A stretch of 9,655 nucleotides of DNA, from the NCBI GenBank assembly GCA_024224995.1, contig JAAENB010000280.1, forward strand, positions 1 through 9,655, given 5' to 3'. Below, in pieces: positions 5,364-9,655 of the stretch. The notes beneath the pieces are model-generated. The model was not told where the DNA came from, made no database searches, and saw only the letters and a list, made by a program, of their open reading frames with translations. Origin of the DNA: a bacterium (GTDB lineage: Bacteria > Spirochaetota > UBA4802 > UBA5550). Numbering within the stretch: the stretch's first letter is position 1; every line of letters begins with the position of its first letter. The position numbers were made by a program, and so were the translations under genes.

Positions 5364-7610
5364 TTAATCTGCCGCCTCCCATTGGGCTTTTAATACGTAG
5401 GGGTATGCCTCGGTACTGTCATTGGTATTGTACAGGTAAACCTCTACCTCGTAGGTGCCGTCAACACCACGGGTCCGGTAATTGATGGTCTCAAGCCCGG
5501 TGTACCCTTCCGAATAGGCAACGAGCTCTCCGCCGGGATTATACAGGTACAGATCCATGTCCACATACACAAAAGGCCACCGCTGGTAATAGAAATCCGT
5601 AAATGAAAGTTGAATAGTGATAGCATCGCCGCCGGAATTGATCTTCCAGGTGTTATAATCACCAATCCCGTACAGGGTACCCCGGACGGTGGATTCAACA
5701 GGGCCGCTGCTGCCGCTTGAATCATATTGTACCACAAAGCTTTTGTCTGTACTCATACCGTTATCGTTCCACACCCAGGCGGCAATGGTTTTTGTTCCTT
5801 CGCCTGTTTGCAGGGTATAGGAAGCGGGAAGAGAAGCGTTTATCCAGCCCGTATCGTAAACTTCATTGGTAGCGCTGTCCCATTCCCTGATCCAGTACCA
5901 GGTAACTGTTGGTGATGTGGTAAACGTAACCGGGATTACGGCGCTTGTGGTGTTTGTTGGCCCGGAAAATTCCGTTATTACGGGAACAGATGAATTCAGC
6001 TGCGTATAGGTAACTTCAATACTTTTAGAGGCACTAATATTCCCGGCAGCGTCTCGCGCCCAGGCGTATACTGTTAAATCTCCCTCACTGCTTAGGTCAA
6101 AGCTTGATGGTTTTGAAGCGCTCCAGCCGCTGCTGCTAGCTGAAGGTGCCTGCGAACTGTTCTCTTTGAGATACCAGCCGGTTATGCCAATATTGTCGGT
6201 TCCGGTAAGGGTAATTTCAATTGTCCGGTTTGATGTTTCCGCGGGACCGGAGAACGTAATAATAACGGGCTTTTCATCGTCACTGCTGCCGCCCCCTGCT
6301 TTGATATAGTTCAACGCGGCAACAGGGTTTATTAATCCATACCCGTATTCGGTATCCCAGTTGCTGCTTCCCAGGTCGGTGGCTGAATTTTGCAGCGCGG
6401 CCCGGATGGTGTCGGGAGTGGCAAGGGCATTGTGTGATTTCAACAGGGCAGCCAGCCCGGCCGCGTGGGGGCATGCCATGGAAGTGCCCTGGAAAAAGGC
6501 GTATACAGGAGTATAGTCTATTGTGCCGGTTGAGGTGTCGTATCCTTTTATTGTTTGCTGAAGTACTCCGTCGCCATAGCCGTCACTGTTTAAGTCGGCA
6601 GTGGTGTCGCCTCCGGGAGCCATAATATCCAGGGACGAACCGTAATTGGAATAGGGAGCCCGCTTGCTTGCGTAGTCAACAGAACCAACCGCGATAACGT
6701 ATTCGTCATAGGCTGCCGGGTAACCAACAGTACCGGAATTGTCGTTCCCTGAAGCCGCGAAAATAGTAACGCCATTTTCATAGGCGTACTGGCATGCTTC
6801 ATACATGGTCCTTGACCAGCCTCCGCCTCCCAGGCTCATACTGATGATGTGCGCGCCATTGTCTGCCGCGTACCGGATGGCCTGCGCGATAGAATAACTG
6901 TCTCCGTATCCTTCCGAGGAAAGAACCTTGAGCGGCAGTATTGTTACACCCGGAGCCATGCCCGCGACACCGGTTGAATTGTTTGTTGATTGGGCAATGG
7001 TGCCGGCGCAATGGGTGCCGTGACTGTTGTCGTCATAGGCGTCATCATCGTCATTCACGAAGTCGTAATCATTTACCAGGTCGAAGCTGGTTTCCTTGAG
7101 ATCTTCAAGGTCATAGGCCGCGCCCGTGTCAATTACCGCAACAACCGTAGTACTGGTTCCCTGTTCCAGCTCCCATGCCCCGGGCATATCCAGAACGTGG
7201 TTTAAATGCCATTGATATGAGAAATAACTGTCATTGGGAACCCAGCCAAGGGCAGACAGGTTATAATTCGGTTCGACGTATTCAATATCCGGGTTTGTTC
7301 GCAGTTCGGTTAGCAGGCTGACGGTTTCGGTTTTGGTTTTATTTTCCGCGTCTACCAGCATAAACGTACCGGCGCTTATGCTCTCACTCTTGAGAACCTG
7401 GTAGTTTCCTATTGAGCTTTTTCCCGGGGAGCAGCTGGAACTGTTATTGCCGCATTTAACAATTATTGAATCAAATTCACCGTGAGCGGCAACGGGAGCA
7501 AACCCGTCCCTGTTTACAATCTCATTTGATCCGTTGCTCTGTGAACAGCCAATTGAAAGTGCTGCCGCGAAAGATATTAATGTCCATAGTATGGTTTTTG
7601 TTATTTTCAT
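5364..7610 (-). CDS. Subtilisin-family (S8) serine protease lipoprotein
   Basis: This is a 748-residue secreted protease. I place the start at 7610 (MKITKTILW) because AGAGGT lies 6 nt upstream and a signal peptide follows; a longer frame to 7715 would run through a terminator and the promoter. Residues 1-22 form a lipoprotein signal ending ALSIGC, with Cys22 as the lipid site; Ser at -3 is a loose lipobox, tolerated in spirochaetes. Residues 45-117 resemble an I9-type propeptide (ELRTNPDIEYVEPNY). The catalytic domain (about 125-435) shows D161 in AVIDTG, H198 in SHGTHCAGT, oxyanion N289 in ASGND and S377 in GTSMACPHAAG. Two Ig-like repeats follow (about 447-536 and 542-630), both starting PVI-x-FSGP. 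A C-terminal beta domain (about 640-745) resembles the PPC domain. It is the likely partner of the CDC-like gene upstream, from which it is separated by a terminator and a promoter of its own. Confidence 0.93.
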   Translation of the reverse strand: MKITKTILWTLISFAAALSIGCSQSNGSNEIVNRDGFAPVAAHGEFDSIIVKCGNNSSSCSPGKSSIGNYQVLKSESISAGTFMLVDAENKTKTETVSLLTELRTNPDIEYVEPNYNLSALGWVPNDSYFSYQWHLNHVLDMPGAWELEQGTSTTVVAVIDTGAAYDLEDLKETSFDLVNDYDFVNDDDDAYDDNSHGTHCAGTIAQSTNNSTGVAGMAPGVTILPLKVLSSEGYGDSYSIAQAIRYAADNGAHIISMSLGGGGWSRTMYEACQYAYENGVTIFAASGNDNSGTVGYPAAYDEYVIAVGSVDYASKRAPYSNYGSSLDIMAPGGDTTADLNSDGYGDGVLQQTIKGYDTSTGTIDYTPVYAFFQGTSMACPHAAGLAALLKSHNALATPDTIRAALQNSATDLGSSNWDTEYGYGLINPVAALNYIKAGGGSSDDEKPVIITFSGPAETSNRTIEITLTGTDNIGITGWYLKENSSQAPSASSSGWSASKPSSFDLSSEGDLTVYAWARDAAGNISASKSIEVTYTQLNSSVPVITEFSGPTNTTSAVIPVTFTTSPTVTWYWIREWDSATNEVYDTGWINASLPASYTLQTGEGTKTIAAWVWNDNGMSTDKSFVVQYDSSGSSGPVESTVRGTLYGIGDYNTWKINSGGDAITIQLSFTDFYYQRWPFVYVDMDLYLYNPGGELVAYSEGYTGLETINYRTRGVDGTYEVEVYLYNTNDSTEAYPYVLKAQWEAAD

Positions 7611-7616
7611 GTTATT

Positions 7617-7622
7617 ACCTCT
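7617..7622 (-). promoter_or_regulatory. Ribosome binding site that sets the protease start
   Basis: On the - strand AGAGGT stands 6 nt before the ATG at 7610. It supports the 748-residue form over the longer open frame. Confidence 0.75.
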
Positions 7623-7629
7623 TTGGTAT

Positions 7630-7660
7630 ATAGACGGAATGGGCAAGGCGATAGTTCCAT
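7630..7660 (-). promoter_or_regulatory. ECF-sigma-type promoter of the protease gene
   Basis: Read on the - strand, the element is ATGGAACTA, 13 variable bases, then TCCGTCTAT. Core GGAAC (7654-7658) and CGTCTA (7631-7636) are 17 bases apart, matching the general ECF layout (-35 GGAAC/TGAAAC, -10 CGTC-TA). The same outer blocks and spacing occur before the CDC-like gene at 9445-9475, while the middle differs. The predicted transcription start is near 7624, giving a very short leader of about 14 nt. An AT-rich stretch lies just upstream. Confidence 0.7.
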
Positions 7661-7676
7661 AAATATACATAAATAT

Positions 7677-7710
7677 AAAAAAAACCATCCCCCCGGAGCA
7701 GGGGAGATGG
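7677..7710 (-). terminator. Intrinsic terminator of the CDC-like gene
   Basis: On the - strand a 10-bp stem CCATCTCCCC / GGGGGGATGG (one T-G wobble) closes a 6-base loop and is followed directly by eight T (7677-7684). It starts about 35 nt after the stop codon of the CDC-like gene. It is a textbook intrinsic terminator and separates that gene from the protease gene. Confidence 0.92.
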
Positions 7711-7744
7711 CCCATGAAATATTTATCTAAGGTAATGGGAGTGC

Positions 7745-9343
7745 TTAGTAAAACCCTACCGGGGTAATGGTAAAAAAGATTTTTGCCTTCTGGGTTCCGT
7801 CAGAGAAGCCGTCAATTGAGAACTGGCCGTCGGCGTTTCTTAAAAATATATCTTTTGAAATGGTTCCAAGATTATCTTCCGGGTTTGGCCAGTCATCACA
7901 TTCTTTAATGGAACCGGTAACCCGAATAAAAGAATTGTCTTCATTGTAATTTTCCGGAAAGGTGAAGATCCTGTCCTGGTTTATGGTATGGCTGTCTCCC
8001 TGGTTCATGCTTACGTAGCTTGAGCTGCCTTTGTTCCAGACTGTTGAACCGGCGGCGCCGTTGGCTTCAATGGGAGTGGTGGAATCCATAAAGGCGTATA
8101 CGTCTATTGTTCCGAATAACTCCTGTTTGGTGTGGACTCCAAACGCGCCAATCTCGTAGCCTGTAGCCTCTACGCGGTCAACAGTAACCGTGTATTGCGG
8201 TGTTTTGGGGTGGCAGCTTCGCACACTGTATTCCGAGGTGAGAACCACGCTTGCGGGGCTGTTGTCGGAGAGGTGGCGTAATTTATAGGCCAGAGGAGCC
8301 CCGGGAGAGCTTGCGGAGTAATTTGCTCCTTCTTCAATAAACTGTTTCAGTTCGCTATACCCGTATATTGTTTTTACAGCCGCGGAGGCGCTCCCGCCGA
8401 TAATGGTGGCTTTTATTGTAGTATTGTTTAATATGGATTCATATTCCGCGGCAATGCTCACGCTGCCGCCTATTGCTGCGGTATACGCGTACTCAACAGC
8501 TGCTTTGAGAGCTGTTCTACTGGCGCTTGATTCAAAGGAGAAAAGAACCAGGCGGCCGTATGTTATGGAGGAGACGTATGCCGGGGATATCATTCCCCGG
8601 ACCTGGCTTTGAATATCGTCCCAGGTAACGCTGGCGCCGAAAAAATCGCCTGGATTGTTTGGAGTGTCGAGATCCAGGGTGTAATAGGTTTGCAGGAATT
8701 TTAGCATAACCCGTGAATTGATATTGCTGTCGGAAAAATTGAACTGGCTGTTTACTGCGTGCGCTCCGTAGTTAAAGGAAATTCCCAGGTCCATAGTGGT
8801 CTGGCTTTCCGAATATACATCAACAAGTTCGAATGATATCTTCGCTGTTGTTGACCCGGTGACTTTTAGTGCCAGGAGCTCGTTTATGGCTTCACGGACA
8901 TTTGAGAGTTTCGCTTCGGAAACCTCTCTTCCCGGAGAACCGTCTATATTGGAAAGGGATATTGAAAACGAAAGGCCTCCCCGTTCGCCAAAAATGGGAG
9001 CGTATTCACCGGAAGCAATACTGCTGCCTTCAACAATACTGCCCGGCCAGATCACATCGGATTGGGGGTCCAGAGCCAGCATGGTGTCGAATTGGGCCGC
9101 TGCTTCATATTTTTTTTCGGAACAAATATAATCTCCGTCTTCTTCCGAGTACGCGACGTTTTTCAGGACCGGTTCGGAGCCTGAATAGGATTGATCAAGA
9201 GTCGCCATGCCTTGCAGGCATGAGTCAATTGAACCGCTGCAGGTGTAAATACCGCTTTCGTCATCACTGCCGCATGAAACCAGCAGAAAAACGGTTAAAA
9301 GTATGCTGATATTAATTGTTAAAGTATTATGTATTTTTTTCAT
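7745..9343 (-). CDS. Cholesterol-dependent-cytolysin-superfamily lipoprotein (CDC-like pore-forming protein)
   Basis: This is a 532-residue protein. Residues 1-24 are a lipoprotein signal ending LLVSC (Cys24), followed by a linker with C35, C42 and C74. From about residue 83 it can be aligned by eye with perfringolysin-type CDCs: LDPQSDVIWPGSIVEG (91-106), LKFLQTYYTLDLDTPNNPGD (214-233, cf. YKQIFYTVSADLPKNPSD), VSSITYGRLVLFSFES (257-272, cf. VSNVAYGRTIYVKLET), the glycine pair in TIIGGSA (313-319) and NYSASSPGAPLAYKLRHLSDN (341-361). Domain 4 (about 385-532) is diverged. The undecapeptide ECTGLAWEWWR is replaced by ECDDWPNPEDN (481-491), keeping Glu-Cys, and I see no Thr-Leu cholesterol motif. 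Cholesterol-dependent lysis is therefore unlikely, and a CDC-like (CDCL) protein is the better call. Most CDCs are secreted proteins of Gram-positives; here it is predicted to be lipid-anchored in a diderm. AAGGAGGT precedes the ATG with ideal spacing. Confidence 0.9.
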   Translation of the reverse strand: MKKIHNTLTINISILLTVFLLVSCGSDDESGIYTCSGSIDSCLQGMATLDQSYSGSEPVLKNVAYSEEDGDYICSEKKYEAAAQFDTMLALDPQSDVIWPGSIVEGSSIASGEYAPIFGERGGLSFSISLSNIDGSPGREVSEAKLSNVREAINELLALKVTGSTTAKISFELVDVYSESQTTMDLGISFNYGAHAVNSQFNFSDSNINSRVMLKFLQTYYTLDLDTPNNPGDFFGASVTWDDIQSQVRGMISPAYVSSITYGRLVLFSFESSASRTALKAAVEYAYTAAIGGSVSIAAEYESILNNTTIKATIIGGSASAAVKTIYGYSELKQFIEEGANYSASSPGAPLAYKLRHLSDNSPASVVLTSEYSVRSCHPKTPQYTVTVDRVEATGYEIGAFGVHTKQELFGTIDVYAFMDSTTPIEANGAAGSTVWNKGSSSYVSMNQGDSHTINQDRIFTFPENYNEDNSFIRVTGSIKECDDWPNPEDNLGTISKDIFLRNADGQFSIDGFSDGTQKAKIFFTITPVGFY

Positions 9344-9348
9344 AATTG

Positions 9349-9354
9349 ACCTCC
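9349..9354 (-). promoter_or_regulatory. Strong ribosome binding site of the CDC-like gene
   Basis: On the - strand GGAGGT, inside a run AAAAAAAGGAGGT, stands 5 nt before the ATG at 9343. It fixes the start and predicts efficient translation. Confidence 0.88.
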
Positions 9355-9367
9355 TTTTTTTGAGTGG

Positions 9368-9396
9368 TCCCGCGCCCGGCGTAACCGGGCGCGGGA
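9368..9396 (-). promoter_or_regulatory. GC-rich 12-bp hairpin in the leader of the CDC-like gene
   Basis: TCCCGCGCCCGG (9368-9379) and CCGGGCGCGGGA (9385-9396) form a perfect 12-bp stem with a 5-base loop, very stable in an AT-rich surrounding. On the - strand it lies in the predicted leader of about 95 nt, 13 nt before the ribosome binding site. It is preceded by an unstructured A/C-rich stretch. No T run follows on the - strand, so it is not a terminator in that direction. Possible roles are mRNA stabilisation or control of translation. On the + strand it is followed by a T/G-rich stretch and might stop antisense transcription. Confidence 0.8.
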
Positions 9397-9444
9397 TTTG
9401 GTTGGTTTGGTTTGTTTCTGCTAATACTTTTTCTTATTCATGTA

Positions 9445-9475
9445 ATAGACGGATGGGAACCGCCGGTAGTTCCAT
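9445..9475 (-). promoter_or_regulatory. ECF-sigma-type promoter of the CDC-like gene
   Basis: On the - strand it reads ATGGAACTA-N13-TCCGTCTAT. GGAAC (9469-9473) and CGTCTA (9446-9451) are 17 bases apart, exactly as at 7630-7660. Directly upstream of GGAAC is an A-tract (A9-T-A9, 9475-9493) that looks like a strong UP element. The predicted start is near 9438. Confidence 0.75.
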
Positions 9476-9500
9476 TTTTTTTTATTTTTTTTTGAACAGC

Positions 9501-9520
9501 TGACCCTGTGGAGCGGGTCA
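9501..9520. promoter_or_regulatory. Dyad upstream of the CDC-like promoter, possible operator
   Basis: TGACCC (9501-9506) and GGGTCA (9515-9520) form a perfect 6-bp inverted repeat with 8 bases between. It lies about 65 to 80 bases upstream of the predicted transcription start, where an activator could bind. No T run follows on either strand, so it is not a terminator. No other copy was seen in the window. Confidence 0.35.
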
Positions 9521-9543
9521 TATATAAGGTATATCAACCCGGA

Positions 9544-9655
9544 ATGTAAATTATGCCTGCCTGGAGTAATACCTCCGCAGAACGTTCGGAACTCGCTCCG
9601 CTCAGACAGCCTCACAGCCTGCTGAGGTATCACTCCAGGCAGGCATAATTTACAT
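9544..9655. repeat. Long inverted repeat (37-bp arms), cut by the window end
   Basis: The left arm 9544-9580 (ATGTAAATTATGCCTGCCTG...) matches the reverse complement of 9619-9655 at 35 of 37 positions. The 38-base centre (9581-9618) contains GTTCGGAAC and ACTCGCTCCGCTCAGACAG. The right arm ends exactly at the last base of the window, so it may extend further. The layout fits a miniature inverted-repeat element or a dispersed palindromic repeat. As RNA it would form a long hairpin and could act as a bidirectional terminator upstream of the CDC-like gene. The rest of 9344-9655 holds the leader, promoter and dyad listed separately, and no gene was seen there. Confidence 0.85.

Noticed and set aside
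7611..7715. N-terminal extension of the protease to 7715
   Set aside because: It would translate the terminator and the ECF-type promoter, has no ribosome binding site, and would bury the clear signal peptide at MKITK.
8869..9309. Plus-strand open frame of 146 codons inside the pore-former gene
   Set aside because: It is Arg-rich, with no ribosome binding site and no recognisable fold; the opposite frame is clearly a CDC-superfamily protein.
9581..9618. tRNA or other structured RNA gene in the centre of the terminal inverted repeat
   Set aside because: It is too short and has no cloverleaf or conserved tRNA motifs; the symmetry is that of a palindromic repeat.
9421..9633. Short open frame on the - strand upstream of the pore-former
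   Set aside because: It runs through the inverted repeat, the A-tract and the promoter, and its composition is not protein-like.

Overview
The window looks like chromosomal DNA from a diderm bacterium, most plausibly a spirochaete; this is inference. Three points support it. The genes have strong AGGAGG-type ribosome binding sites, which argues against Bacteroidota. There are two predicted lipoproteins, one with a loose lipobox (S-I-G-C). A periplasmic-sensor/7TM/AraC-type regulator and a cytoplasmic leucine-rich-repeat protein are also present. TGA ends several intact genes, so the standard code applies.

Layout. 1-155: 3' end of a + strand reading frame made of a 14-residue Pro/Glu-rich repeat. 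243-1676: membrane-bound 7TM protein with a C-terminal AraC-type DNA-binding domain; its frame is continuous with the repeat frame apart from one TGA. 1771-2730: membrane-anchored alpha/beta hydrolase. 2784-5355: a tight + strand operon of a leucine-rich-repeat protein, an ECF-type sigma factor (4-nt overlap) and an amidohydrolase-like protein that has lost its metal ligands, led by a TTGACC-N17-TATACT promoter. From 5364 to the right end everything reads on the - strand: a subtilisin-family (S8) lipoprotein protease (5364-7610) and a lipoprotein of the cholesterol-dependent-cytolysin superfamily (7745-9343). The last 112 bases are a long inverted repeat.

The most interesting part is the - strand pair. 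A CDC-like pore-forming protein, with domain 4 present but the cholesterol-binding undecapeptide degenerate, sits next to a secreted subtilase. Each gene is preceded by the same element, ATGGAACTA-N13-TCCGTCTAT, which has the form of an ECF sigma-factor promoter (-35 GGAAC, -10 CGTCTA, 17 bases between them in both). A textbook terminator separates the genes, so they look like two transcription units under common control. An ECF sigma gene lies a few kb away, in the operon that converges on them. I infer a co-regulated, surface-located pore-former/protease module in which the protease may process or activate the pore-former. This resembles the CDC-like systems described in other diderm bacteria that need proteolytic activation and act on bacterial competitors. 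The link to the local sigma factor and the activation step are hypotheses.
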